The position numbers and the translations under genes were made by a program. From Clostridia bacterium (GTDB lineage Bacteria; Bacillota; Clostridia; Christensenellales; Aristaeellaceae), in NCBI GenBank assembly GCA_017512675.1, contig JAFWEY010000158.1:1-33214 (forward strand): DNA of 33,214 nt, written 5' to 3'. Of this stretch, positions 8,581-17,479 are shown one piece after another. Each line of letters starts with the position of its first letter. Within the stretch, counting starts at the first letter, position 1. Under the pieces are notes generated by a model. It was given only the letters and a program-made list of their open reading frames with translations. It was not told where the DNA came from and made no database searches.

Positions 8581-8674
8581 TTAAGGCTTTCCGGGTAAAT
8601 CAGGCATTCTTCAGGGATTGACCGGCGCAAAATCGCTCCCGGATGCGCCGGCGAATTGTGCGGTGTTGGCTTAA
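8581..8674. mobile_element. Degenerate short MITE-like copy
   Basis: This stretch starts TTAAGGCTTTCCGGGTAAAT and ends TTGTGCGGTGTTGGCTTAA. Both ends resemble the terminal repeats of the longer element that follows (TTAAGGCAATACCGCACAAAT and its complement). It abuts that copy and shares its TTAA. The interior is short and unlike the long copy, so it looks like a deleted or diverged relative. It encodes no protein. Confidence 0.45.
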
Positions 8675-8838
8675 GGCAATACCGCACAAATGAGGTGGTC
8701 GATCGGCAAGTGGATTTTGCGTCAGGCGTTCCTGCAGATTTCGAAGGTTTACTGGAGGTAAATCGAGAAATATGCAGGAAATGGATGGTGCAAAAGACGC
8801 TGCCGGGCGCGCCGGTGAATTGTGCGGTGTTGCCTCAA
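8671..8838. mobile_element. 168-bp MITE-like element with terminal inverted repeats
   Basis: The left end TTAAGGCAATACCGCACAAA and the right end, read on the minus strand as TTGAGGCAACACCGCACAAT, form imperfect inverted repeats of about 20 bp. The interior recurs with high similarity at 17182-17320 (for example GTTCCTGCAGA, TTCGAAGGTTTAC, AAATCGAGAAAT, GCTGCCGGGCGC). It contains no open frame of note. A non-autonomous miniature transposon is the best reading, and no transposase is present in the window. Confidence 0.7.
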
Positions 8839-9317
8839 TACGGATTCCTGAAAAACTCCAAATATGATTTCAGGGATTCTTCAAAATCATCATCCACTTC
8901 GTCTTCCACCTCGACCATTCCGCCTCGGTATACGGAGATCCGCCATGCGAAATCCATATACATGTCATGATCTTCCGACTCAATGACGTTGCCCTGCCGA
9001 TCGAGGACCGTCAGGGTAATAAATGCCCGGTATCCCGGGGAAACGACCGGCCGGTCCGCACGGCCCGCATCCGTTTCCCGGTCAAGGCGCAGAACGGCGT
9101 TTACATCACGGGGCAAATGAGAAATATAGGTTCGGAGCGTGGAATCATACGCATCCAGCATCTCCTGCTCCCATTTTTCGATTTCCTGAATCTGATCTGA
9201 ACGTCTTCGGGCAAAAGCCGCCAATTCCCTGGAATTTCTCTGTTTCGACTTGTCAAAGACCAAGATGACACCGAAAACCGCGGCAAGGAAAACCAGGTAA
9301 AGCAAAATCGTCGGCAT
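8835..9317 (-). CDS. Membrane-anchored hypothetical protein
   Basis: 160 residues. I chose the ATG at 9317 because AAGGAGG stands 8 bases upstream; a second in-frame ATG at 9335 lacks a site. Residues 2-20 form one membrane segment (ILLYLVFLAAVFGVILVF). Behind it comes a basic, helical stretch and a cytoplasmic or extracytoplasmic domain with many Asp/Glu residues near the end (VEVEDEVDDDFEESL). The domain phrase YRAFITLTVLDRQGNVIESEDHDMYMDF suggests a beta-rich fold, and I do not recognise the family. The start lies just beyond the stop of the upstream gene, so they form an operon. The TGA stop (8835-8837) lies inside the terminal inverted repeat of the 8671-8838 element, so the original C-terminus may have been altered by insertion. 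Confidence 0.65.
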   Translation of the reverse strand: MPTILLYLVFLAAVFGVILVFDKSKQRNSRELAAFARRRSDQIQEIEKWEQEMLDAYDSTLRTYISHLPRDVNAVLRLDRETDAGRADRPVVSPGYRAFITLTVLDRQGNVIESEDHDMYMDFAWRISVYRGGMVEVEDEVDDDFEESLKSYLEFFRNPY

Positions 9318-9336
9318 CCCTGCAGCCTCCTTCATC

Positions 9337-9645
9337 TCAAAGTTCATCCTGCCATTCCACTCCAGTGATGTCTCTCCATTTACAGGATACAGTCTTCGAC
9401 CCATTGCGCCGAAGCACACCGTACTTGCCGTTCTTCCTGACCACCGCGTATTCACCGTCAAACGGATAAATCTCCTTATAGATCGCTTTCGTGAGTCTTC
9501 GGCCTTCCGCATCCATCAGCCCGACCCGTCCGTTTTCCGCGTACACCCGCACGCCGCCCTGACCGGCGTAGATTTGAGGTTCTGCGGCAGCCGTGCTCAG
9601 GAACAGCAGGCAAATCACTGCAAGGATCATCAGACTTTTGCGCAT
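9337..9645 (-). CDS. Exported WG-repeat-like small protein
   Basis: 102 residues from the ATG at 9645, with GGAGGG about 8 bases upstream. Residues 1-20 are a signal peptide (KSLMILAVICLLFLSTAAA). The mature part has repeating units ending in a charged turn (VRVYAENGRVGLMDAEGRRL, then YAVVRKNGKYGVLRRNGSK) that resemble WG/KWG beta-propeller-like repeats, but there are only about two units. It is probably extracytoplasmic. The gene is followed 19 bases later by the membrane-anchored protein and probably shares its transcript. No specific role can be given. Confidence 0.65.
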   Translation of the reverse strand: MRKSLMILAVICLLFLSTAAAEPQIYAGQGGVRVYAENGRVGLMDAEGRRLTKAIYKEIYPFDGEYAVVRKNGKYGVLRRNGSKTVSCKWRDITGVEWQDEL

Positions 9646-9945
9646 CGCGCGGCCCTCCATAAACAGAAATAGTATTTGTCGTTTATTCTCCTGACTTCGT
9701 TCCAGACGCAATTCTCCGTCATCGTCAGGGATTCGGTGTGTCCGTCCTTTGTCCTGTGCATATCCCGGAATACAGACGGTGTTTTCAGGGTTTTCGGAAG
9801 CGGTCCGTTTCCGATCGGTACAAAACGTCTGCTGAATCTGCACATTCTGAAAGCCGCGGCCGGCCAGTGCAGGAAGTCCAGTTTCCTGCGCATAACGATC
9901 CCATCAACCGACCCGGCGTCAGCTTCCTCAAGGAAGCCGTCCAGT

Positions 9946-9984
9946 ATCCGGATCGGATCCGGCTTTGTCGGATCCGATCCGGAT
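9946..9984. terminator. Perfect 16-bp hairpin in a gene-free stretch
   Basis: Bases 9946-9961 and 9969-9984 are exact inverted repeats around a 7-base loop, made of repeated ATCCGG/GGATCC units and followed by TTTCTC. It sits in the 9646-10143 stretch, which holds no supportable gene. It may be a terminator or a structured RNA element. No matching promoter for the leftward gene pair was evident. Confidence 0.45.
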
Positions 9985-10093
9985 TTCTCAACCTGAAAAA
10001 TGGCGTGCCTTTCTGTGCGCAGAGCCCGTATACGTCGCCGATATAGAGCCTTTTCGCCGCATATCCCCCTGTCAATTCCACAACGTCATTCAG

Positions 10094-10127
10094 AAAACGG
10101 AGACCCCTTGCGGAGCCTCCGTTTTTT
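10094..10127. terminator. Bidirectional terminator downstream of fucI
   Basis: ACGGAG (10097-10102) pairs with CTCCGT (10117-10122), flanked by AAAA on the left and TTTTTT on the right, so it can work on either strand. It lies 17 bases after the fucI stop on the minus strand. Confidence 0.75.
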
Positions 10128-10143
10128 GTTCCATCTCAGGAAA

Positions 10144-11952
<1,809 letters not shown>

Positions 11953-12016
11953 ATCAACCAGTCCTCCTTTTAATCTCCCGCCGGCGCCGGAAAAGCGCCG
12001 ATAATTGGTTAATTTT

Positions 12017-12025
12017 ACTATAACA
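12017..12025 (-). promoter_or_regulatory. Extended -10 promoter of fucI
   Basis: On the minus strand TGT precedes TATAGT (12022-12017), an extended -10 element without a good -35 box. A weak -35 is typical of a promoter that needs an activator, which fits the divergent AraC-type gene. Confidence 0.5.
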
Positions 12026-12046
12026 CCGATTCTTCCGCGTGTATAG

Positions 12047-12055
12047 TGATATAAT
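12047..12055 (+). promoter_or_regulatory. Extended -10 promoter of the araC-type gene
   Basis: TGA followed by a perfect TATAAT (12050-12055) stands 46 bases before the AraC-type ATG, and no clear -35 is visible. It lies back to back with the fucI promoter, with only about 25 bases between the two -10 boxes. Confidence 0.55.
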
Positions 12056-12100
12056 GGCAAAAAATAGCAGAATCGTATCTTTTGCCCGGAGGAAATTTCG

Positions 12101-12949
12101 ATGCATTATCTCGATTATAACGAACAGATCCTCCATCAGACCGGAAATATGCCGCTGGCCTATTACTACGTGGACGCCAACCATCCGCGCTATCACATGC
12201 GGGTGCACTGGCACCGGGAGACCGAACTGATCCGCGTGAAGCAGGGGCGGCTGCGCCTGTACCTGGACGACTTTCCGGTTCAAGCCGGCGCGGGGGACCT
12301 GATCCTGGTGGGTGAGGGCACGATGCACGGCGGCGACGCGGAAGACGGCATCTACGAATGCATCGTGTTCGACCCTTACCGCCTGCTGATGCACATCGAG
12401 CCGTGCAAGGAGGCGATGCTGCCGTTATTGGGAAAAACCCTGCACCTCACGCCCGGCGAAGCGTCCGGCGGCCTTTCAGCCGCCGCGCAGCGCCTGTATG
12501 CCGAGGCCGCCCGCCGCTCCGCCGCGTTCCCGCTGACCGTCGTGGGCGCGCTGTTTCAGGTGATGGGATTATTGTCGCCTTTCCTGGATAAAGCGCTGCC
12601 GGAGCGCCACAGCGGGCAAAGCAGCAAAACCGAGCTGCTGAAGCCGGCGCTGGAATACATTGAAACCAATTATGACAGTCACATTACCCTGGAAGCATTG
12701 GCGCGGCTGTCCGGTCTCAGCCCCAAATACTTCTGCCGATGCTTCCGGGCGGTAACCCACCGCTCGCCGATCGACTACCTGAACCACTACCGAATAGAAT
12801 GCGCAAGCTTCCTGCTGACGACGTCAGAGATGTCCGTCGCCGAAGTCGCCCAAAAGTGCGGGTTCAGCGATTCGAGCTTTTTCATCAGACAGTTCCGGCA
12901 TTACAAGAATACCACCCCGCACCGGTACCGCTCAGACCGGTACAGATAG
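12101..12949 (+). CDS. AraC-family transcriptional regulator
   Basis: 282 residues from an ATG preceded by GGAGG. Residues 1-130 are an AraC-type cupin sugar-binding domain ([38 protein letters not shown]). Residues about 180-280 are the double helix-turn-helix domain: [21 protein letters not shown], then [22 protein letters not shown] and the terminal PHRYR. It is divergent from fucI with a shared 150-base intergenic region, so it probably controls fucose or a related sugar response. The effector is not shown by the sequence. Confidence 0.88.
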   Translation: MHYLDYNEQILHQTGNMPLAYYYVDANHPRYHMRVHWHRETELIRVKQGRLRLYLDDFPVQAGAGDLILVGEGTMHGGDAEDGIYECIVFDPYRLLMHIEPCKEAMLPLLGKTLHLTPGEASGGLSAAAQRLYAEAARRSAAFPLTVVGALFQVMGLLSPFLDKALPERHSGQSSKTELLKPALEYIETNYDSHITLEALARLSGLSPKYFCRCFRAVTHRSPIDYLNHYRIECASFLLTTSEMSVAEVAQKCGFSDSSFFIRQFRHYKNTTPHRYRSDRYR

Positions 12950-12971
12950 CCGTTCACCTCTGAACGCGCAC

Positions 12972-13021
12972 AGAAAAAAAGCCGGCGCTCCGGGTGACGG
13001 GAAACCCCGTTCCGGAGCGCC
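12972..13021. terminator. Bidirectional terminator between convergent genes
   Basis: GGCGCTCCGG (12984-12993) pairs perfectly with CCGGAGCGCC (13012-13021), and an inner ACGGG/CCCGT stem extends the hairpin. A run of seven A to its left gives the T-run needed by the leftward dehydrogenase gene. It lies between the stops of the AraC-type gene and the dehydrogenase. Confidence 0.85.
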
Positions 13022-13044
13022 TTCCGTTCATGGCGCGGCACCGT

Positions 13045-14076
13045 TCAGTCCCGCACCATAACGGCCTTTACGGCCTTGTCCCGTTCGGAATAATACCTCG
13101 CCAGATCCTCCGGCAGCGTTTCGAGGCGCATGCGGTGGGAAATCAGCGGCTTCAGTTCCACAATCCCCGCCTTGACCATTTCGATGCACATCGGAAAGTA
13201 CAGCGCAGGAATGGCGTTGGAGCCGCGGATTTGCAGCTTGTCCAGATGCACCTTGTTGGAATCAAAGGTCACCATCGGCTCGTTGTAGCTGATGCCCGCG
13301 AAGGACAGGATCCCGCCCGCGTTCATGACGCCGAGCGCTTCCCCCATGAACTTGGGCGGCACGGTCATCAGCACCCGGTCGACGCCGCCTTTTTCGAACG
13401 CGTAATCGCCGAGGCTCTGCCGATCGGTAAATATCATCTCATCCGCGCCGTACCGCGCCGCCAATTCACAGCGCGCCGCGGAGGCCGCGTGCTGCGCGGC
13501 GTAGATTCGCCGTGCGCCGGACGCTTTGGCCAGCTTCATCGCCATCAGGCCGATGGGGCCGCAGCCGAACACCAGCACACCGTCGTTGAGACGGATATCG
13601 GCGGTCTTCACAATGTCGTAAGCCACTCCCAGCGGTTCGATCATGCAGGCTTCCTCAAATGACAGTCCGTCGAACTTCACGCACAGATCGCCGGGAACGA
13701 TCACCTGCTCCGCAAAGCCCATGCCCCCGCGGTGGCCCTTGTCCAGATCCATGAAGCTGGACCCGAGCGGCAGCGTGTCCAGATCCGGCCTCCCGTTTCT
13801 GGCGCAGTCGCTCAGCGGATCAAACATATTCGTTTCGATGCAAACCTTGTCTCCCGGGACAAGGCCGCGCACCCGGCCGCCCACCTTTGAGACGACGCCT
13901 GCAAACTCGTGCCCGAACGGCTCCCATTCTTTGGCATGATAACTGGCCAGAATATTGTCGTGCCCGCAGTACCCGCAAGCCCTGACATCCACGATCACTT
14001 CATCTTCGTGAATTTCACGAAGCTCAATCTCCCGAACCTCGAATTGACGCGGTGCCTTCAGATATGCCGCTTTCAT
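13045..14076 (-). CDS. Zinc-type medium-chain alcohol/polyol dehydrogenase
   Basis: 343 residues of the medium-chain dehydrogenase superfamily (threonine/sorbitol dehydrogenase-like). Catalytic zinc ligands are visible as Cys37 (YCGHD), His56-Glu57 (GHEFAG) and Glu147 (IEPLG). The Rossmann motif GCGPIG is at 171-176. The structural-zinc lobe is abnormal: only Cys79 and Cys91 remain where four cysteines are usual. After the second Rossmann strand no acidic residue is evident (IYAAQH), so NAD versus NADP preference is uncertain. The ATG at 14076 has GGAGGTG upstream. It sits beside the fucose-related genes and may oxidise a sugar or polyol, but this is only an inference. Confidence 0.82.
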   Translation of the reverse strand: MKAAYLKAPRQFEVREIELREIHEDEVIVDVRACGYCGHDNILASYHAKEWEPFGHEFAGVVSKVGGRVRGLVPGDKVCIETNMFDPLSDCARNGRPDLDTLPLGSSFMDLDKGHRGGMGFAEQVIVPGDLCVKFDGLSFEEACMIEPLGVAYDIVKTADIRLNDGVLVFGCGPIGLMAMKLAKASGARRIYAAQHAASAARCELAARYGADEMIFTDRQSLGDYAFEKGGVDRVLMTVPPKFMGEALGVMNAGGILSFAGISYNEPMVTFDSNKVHLDKLQIRGSNAIPALYFPMCIEMVKAGIVELKPLISHRMRLETLPEDLARYYSERDKAVKAVMVRD

Positions 14077-14175
14077 GCTGATCCACACCTCCGTTTTTGT
14101 TCGAACGCGCGCCGTGCGACTCATTCACCATCCATTATAACGAGCGCGGGCAGGCTGTCAAGAGCAAGAAGCAAC

Positions 14176-14202
14176 GCGCGGCAGCCGCTGTGGCTGCCGC
14201 GC
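14176..14202. terminator. Terminator-like hairpin after the DUF1292 gene
   Basis: GCGCGGCAGCC (14176-14186) and GGCTGCCGCGC (14192-14202) form a perfect 11-bp stem with a 5-base loop. It is placed 20 bases after the DUF1292 gene stop on the minus strand, and the T-run is weak. Confidence 0.6.
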
Positions 14203-14222
14203 CTGTACGGGGCCGGGTACGG

Positions 14223-14540
14223 TTATTCTTCCGGATCCTCCGCGTCGCCGAACATATCCTCGTCTTCTTCGTCGGCGAACAGCTCGTTTTCGACAAAATC
14301 GATCAGGTCGGGCATCAGGTCCTCGTCCACGGCAACAAACTCCTCTTCGTCTTCGCCAACCGGATTGACACGCATGATGTAGGCTTCCTGGTCCGTGCCG
14401 TCATCGTCGTCTTCATCCCCGGTGAATTCGACCATCAGCGCGTACTGGTTTCCTTCATAGTAGAAGTAATCCAGTATTTCCATGGTCATCTCGTTGTTGT
14501 CCTCGTCTGTGAGTACGATCAGATCGCGTTCCTCATCCAT
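14223..14540 (-). CDS. DUF1292 (YrzB-like) protein
   Basis: 105 residues, extremely acidic. The N-terminal core (LIVLTDEDNNEMTMEILDYF, YEGNQYALMVEF) is the DUF1292 fold common in Firmicutes. A Glu/Asp-rich tail follows (VENELFADEEDEDMFGD). The ATG at 14540 has GGGAGG 9-10 bases upstream, and the longer open frame reaches past the promoter. In many Firmicutes a DUF1292 gene accompanies the yrrK-yrzL or ruvX/mltG region, but here it stands alone. Its role is unknown. Confidence 0.85.
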   Translation of the reverse strand: MDEERDLIVLTDEDNNEMTMEILDYFYYEGNQYALMVEFTGDEDDDDGTDQEAYIMRVNPVGEDEEEFVAVDEDLMPDLIDFVENELFADEEDEDMFGDAEDPEE

Positions 14541-14588
14541 CGGATACGCCCTCCCTGTTTGTAATGCGCGGAATATCCGCGTACAGGT

Positions 14589-14617
14589 ATTATACAGAAT
14601 ACGTCCCGAAAAATCAA
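14589..14617 (-). promoter_or_regulatory. Sigma-A promoter of the DUF1292 gene
   Basis: On the minus strand TTGATT (14617-14612), a 17-base spacer and a perfect TATAAT (14594-14589) lie about 50 bases upstream of the ATG. Confidence 0.8.
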
Positions 14618-14662
14618 GCCAATTCGCTTTTACATTTGTCCGGAAACTTTTCCCAATTTCGC

Positions 14663-14691
14663 TTGACATTCCATTTGGCCCGCGGTAATAT
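14663..14691 (+). promoter_or_regulatory. Sigma-A promoter of the T-box leuA unit
   Basis: A perfect -35 TTGACA (14663-14668), a 17-base spacer and TAATAT (14686-14691) should start transcription near 14698, immediately before the T-box leader. Confidence 0.8.
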
Positions 14692-14699
14692 GTCATTTA

Positions 14700-14961
14700 T
14701 CAGGCGATGACGGGAAACAAGACTCCATTGCGGCATTCAAGAGAGCCGGCGTTCGGTGCGAGCCGGTATGGGCGATGGCGTGCATAACTCCTCCCGGAGC
14801 CGGCTTCCCGAACAGAGAATCAGTAGGGACAGCCCGTCTGGCCGCGTTACAGGCCGGGACCTTGTCTGAGGTTCACAAGGGCAGCGGTGAAAGCCGCAGC
14901 TGAAGCAGGGTGGTACCGCGTGATCCACGCCCCTGACATCAAGCGTCAGGGGCGTTTTATT
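14700..14961 (+). promoter_or_regulatory. T-box riboswitch controlling leuA
   Basis: The hallmark AGGGTGGTACCGCG T-box sequence is at 14907-14920. The upstream part contains a stem I region with the AGAGAG and GGTGCGAGCC type distal elements (14740-14776). A plausible specifier loop reads ATAACTCC, with CTC (Leu) at 14788-14790. Downstream, ACGCCCCTGAC (14927-14937) pairs perfectly with GTCAGGGGCGT (14945-14955) and is followed by TTTTATT, the terminator. Uncharged tRNA-Leu should therefore stabilise the antiterminator and switch on leuA. The T-box itself is certain; the exact specifier assignment rests on the downstream gene. Confidence 0.92.
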
Positions 14962-14986
14962 GTCCCGACGCACGGAGGTTTGCTTT

Positions 14987-16693
14987 ATGAAAGGTTTTGA
15001 CAAGTACATCCCGTTTGTTCCCCAGCCCATTGAAAACCGCACCTGGCCGGACAGGACGATCGAAAGAGCACCCGTCTGGTGCTCCGTGGACCTGCGCGAC
15101 GGCAATCAGGCGCTGATCGATCCGATGAACATGGAAGAGAAGCTCGAAATGTTCCACATGCTGGTGGATGAAATCGGCGTCAAGGAAGTGGAAATCGGGT
15201 TCCCCTCCGCTTCGGATACCGATTACTCGATCTGCCGCGAGCTGATCGAAGGCGGCCACATACCGGACGATGTGACGATTCAGGTGCTGGTCCAGGCGCG
15301 TCCCCATTTGATCAAAAAGACCTTCGAAGCGATCCAGGGCGCGAAACACGTGATCTTTCACTTTTACAACTCCACCTCGACGCTGCAGCGGCTGGTCGTA
15401 TTCCGCACGGACGTGGAAGGCGTCAAAAAAATCGCGACGGACGCAGCGGATCTGATCTACGAAATGGCCCAGCCTGTGATCGCCAGCGGCATGGATCTGC
15501 GCTATGAATACTCTCCCGAGTCCTTTATGGGCACCGAGATGGACGCGGCGGTCGAGATCTGCGAGGCGGTGCTGGATCACCTGCACGCGGACGAAGCGCA
15601 CAGGGTGATTCTGAACCTGCCCACCACGGTGGAAAACTGCATGCCCAATCAGTTCGCCGATGAAATCGAGTACTTCATCCGCAAGCTGCCGGGGCGGGAA
15701 CGCGCGATCATCTCACTGCACCCGCACAACGATCGGGGATGCGGCATCGCCACCACCGAAATGGGCCTTCTGGCCGGGGCGGAACGGGTGGAAGCCTGTC
15801 TGTTCGGAAACGGCGAGCGCACCGGCAATGTGGATATGATCACCGTGGCGCTCAACATGTTCAGCCAGGGTATCGATCCCGGTCTGGACTTCAGCCACAT
15901 GGAACGCATCATCGATATGTATCAGCGGTGCACAAAAATGCAGGTTCCGGAACGCCAGCCCTATGCGGGCGATCTTGTCTTCACCGCCTTTTCCGGCAGT
16001 CATCAGGACGCGATCAACAAAGGCTTCAATTATATGCAGGAAACCGGCACGACCAAATGGATGGTGCCCTATCTGCCAATCAATCCCGGCGATCTGGGGC
16101 GCACCTACGAGCCGGTCCGCATCAATTCCCAGTCCGGCAAGGGCGGCGCGGCCTTTATCATGCGGCATAAGTTCGGCTACGATATGCCCAAGGCCATGCA
16201 CGCCGAGTTCGGCAGGGTGGTACAGCAGGAATCCGACAGGCAGGGTATCGAGCTGAAGCCCGAAACCGTTTTCCGCCTGTTCGAGGACACCTACCTGAAC
16301 GTGAACGGCCCGTACAGGCTGATCAGCAACAAGCTGGGCGCGAATGTGGAAAACGGCGTCGCCCATTCCCATTTCTACGGGAAGCTGCAGCACAAGGATA
16401 CGGTGTTCGAGGTCAGCGGCGACGGCAACGGCCCGATCGACGCGTTCTTCAATGCGATCCACGGCGAGCGAATGGACCGTTACGAATTCATCGATTACAA
16501 GGAGCACGCGATCAGCAGGGGCTCCGACTCCCGCGCCGTCGCCTATATCCAGCTGCGCGACCGCAAGGGCCGGGATATCTTCGGCGTCGGCCTGGATCAC
16601 AATATTTCGATGGCTTCCATCAAGGGAATCCTGTGTGCGATCAACCGCGCCCGGGCGATGGAGAGTGCGGAAAAGGCGGAAAAAGGAGAATAA
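14987..16693 (+). CDS. leuA: 2-isopropylmalate synthase (long LeuA2 type)
   Basis: First committed step of leucine synthesis: 2-oxoisovalerate plus acetyl-CoA. The 568-residue protein is the long form with an N-terminal extension (KYIPFVPQPIENRTWPDR), the metal-binding signature SVDLRDGNQAL, VEIGFPSAS, and the HPHNDRG motif with GNGERTGNVDM. The C-terminal regulatory domain runs from about 440 to 560 (FEVSGDGNGPIDAFFNAI, RAVAYIQLRDRKG), as in leucine-feedback enzymes. The ATG at 14987 has GGAGG 9 bases upstream. It is controlled by the T-box and appears monocistronic, with no leuBCD downstream. Confidence 0.95.
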   Translation: MKGFDKYIPFVPQPIENRTWPDRTIERAPVWCSVDLRDGNQALIDPMNMEEKLEMFHMLVDEIGVKEVEIGFPSASDTDYSICRELIEGGHIPDDVTIQVLVQARPHLIKKTFEAIQGAKHVIFHFYNSTSTLQRLVVFRTDVEGVKKIATDAADLIYEMAQPVIASGMDLRYEYSPESFMGTEMDAAVEICEAVLDHLHADEAHRVILNLPTTVENCMPNQFADEIEYFIRKLPGRERAIISLHPHNDRGCGIATTEMGLLAGAERVEACLFGNGERTGNVDMITVALNMFSQGIDPGLDFSHMERIIDMYQRCTKMQVPERQPYAGDLVFTAFSGSHQDAINKGFNYMQETGTTKWMVPYLPINPGDLGRTYEPVRINSQSGKGGAAFIMRHKFGYDMPKAMHAEFGRVVQQESDRQGIELKPETVFRLFEDTYLNVNGPYRLISNKLGANVENGVAHSHFYGKLQHKDTVFEVSGDGNGPIDAFFNAIHGERMDRYEFIDYKEHAISRGSDSRAVAYIQLRDRKGRDIFGVGLDHNISMASIKGILCAINRARAMESAEKAEKGE

Positions 16694-16709
16694 GTTTTTT
16701 CGTCGGCCA

Positions 16710-16737
16710 TTGACTTTTGGCGTGAAAGCACTACAAT
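16710..16737 (+). promoter_or_regulatory. Sigma-A promoter of the DUF1858 gene
   Basis: TTGACT (16710-16715), a 16-base spacer and TACAAT (16732-16737) lie just after the leuA stop, with a leader of about 90 bases before the next ATG. The leader shows no recognised riboswitch. Confidence 0.65.
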
Positions 16738-16835
16738 ATAGATTGCGTCAAATGAATCCCCGCACGGGGGAATTCGCTGCCGCAACGCTCTGACGGATAA
16801 CCCGTTCGGAAATCATATCAACCGGAGGAATCATT

Positions 16836-17060
16836 ATGGAAACCAACACCCCAACCTTCGTCACCAAGGACATGATCATGGGCGATATTCTTCGCCAGTA
16901 TCCCGCCGCCGTATATCCGCTGATGGAGTGCGGCATGGGCTGTGTCGGCTGCCCCGCATCCCAGGCCGAAGCGCTGGAGCAGGCTGCGATGGTGCACGGT
17001 CTCGACGTGGATGAAGTCGTTAATTACGTCAACAAGCGCCTGGCTGAACAGGAAGCCTGA
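16836..17060 (+). CDS. DUF1858 small cysteine-motif protein
   Basis: 74 residues from an ATG with GGAGG upstream. The pattern fits DUF1858: TKDMIMGDILRQYPAAVYPLMECGMGCVGCP, where an N-terminal helical unit leads to Cys32, Cys36 and Cys39, then the QAEALEQAAMVHGLDVDEVVNYVNK helix. Such short domains occur alone or fused to redox proteins and may bind a metal or an iron-sulfur cluster; this is not proven here. It has its own promoter and terminator. Confidence 0.85.
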   Translation: METNTPTFVTKDMIMGDILRQYPAAVYPLMECGMGCVGCPASQAEALEQAAMVHGLDVDEVVNYVNKRLAEQEA

Positions 17061-17140
17061 ACGCGCTGCCGCGCGAAACCGGTTTTCTGGACGAACGCGC
17101 ACGCTCAGGACGGCCCTCGCAAGAGAGTTTTATCGTTTTC

Positions 17141-17175
17141 AGGAATGGCATGATCTTTGGGTCATGCCATTTCCT
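17141..17175 (+). terminator. Terminator after the DUF1858 gene
   Basis: AATGGCATGA (17144-17153) pairs with TCATGCCATT (17162-17171), with outer bases nearly continuing the stem, followed by a short T-containing tail. A MITE-like copy starts a few bases later. Confidence 0.6.
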
Positions 17176-17181
17176 GTTCCA

Positions 17182-17320
17182 TGAAGGCAATACCGCATAA
17201 ATGAAGCGGTCGGCCGGCAAGTGATTCTGCGTCAGGTGTTCCTGCAGACTTCGAAGGTTTACCGGAGGCAAATCGAGAAATCCGCAGGAAACGGATGGCA
17301 CAAAAATGCTGCCGGGCGCA
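17182..17320. mobile_element. Second MITE-like copy, right end degenerate
   Basis: The left end TGAAGGCAATACCGCATAAA matches the 8671 element, and similarity continues through the interior to GCTGCCGGGCGCA at 17308-17320. The two copies differ mostly by transitions (for example GGCGTTCC versus GGTGTTCC). The right terminal repeat cannot be found beyond about 17325. The 17061-17479 gap contains this copy, the preceding terminator, the promoter of the next operon and nothing else that I can identify. Confidence 0.65.
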
Positions 17321-17401
17321 TTTTGTCGGAACCCGCAGCGGCTGCCGGCGCCCGCTGCAGCGGAAGAGCACAGCAACCGATGAGATTTGACACGCCGTAT
17401 A

Positions 17402-17430
17402 TCGACAAACGGACTTCGATATGCTAAAAT
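17402..17430 (+). promoter_or_regulatory. Probable promoter of the O-acyltransferase operon
   Basis: TCGACA (17402-17407), a 17-base spacer ending in TGC, and TAAAAT (17425-17430) give an extended -10 promoter 50 bases before the next start codon. Confidence 0.6.
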
Positions 17431-17479
17431 AGCTTTCGGCGGCCGCTTCTGGCCGATATCGCCGTGAAGGAGTCGGGTT

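Noticed and set aside
8671..8838. Possible structured RNA instead of a mobile element
   Set aside because: Inverted ends shared by copies of different length at unrelated loci fit a miniature transposon better, though an RNA role of the conserved interior is not excluded.
9676..10046. Overlapping plus-strand frames of about 100 codons
   Set aside because: They cover the hairpin at 9946-9984 and lack starts with ribosome binding sites.
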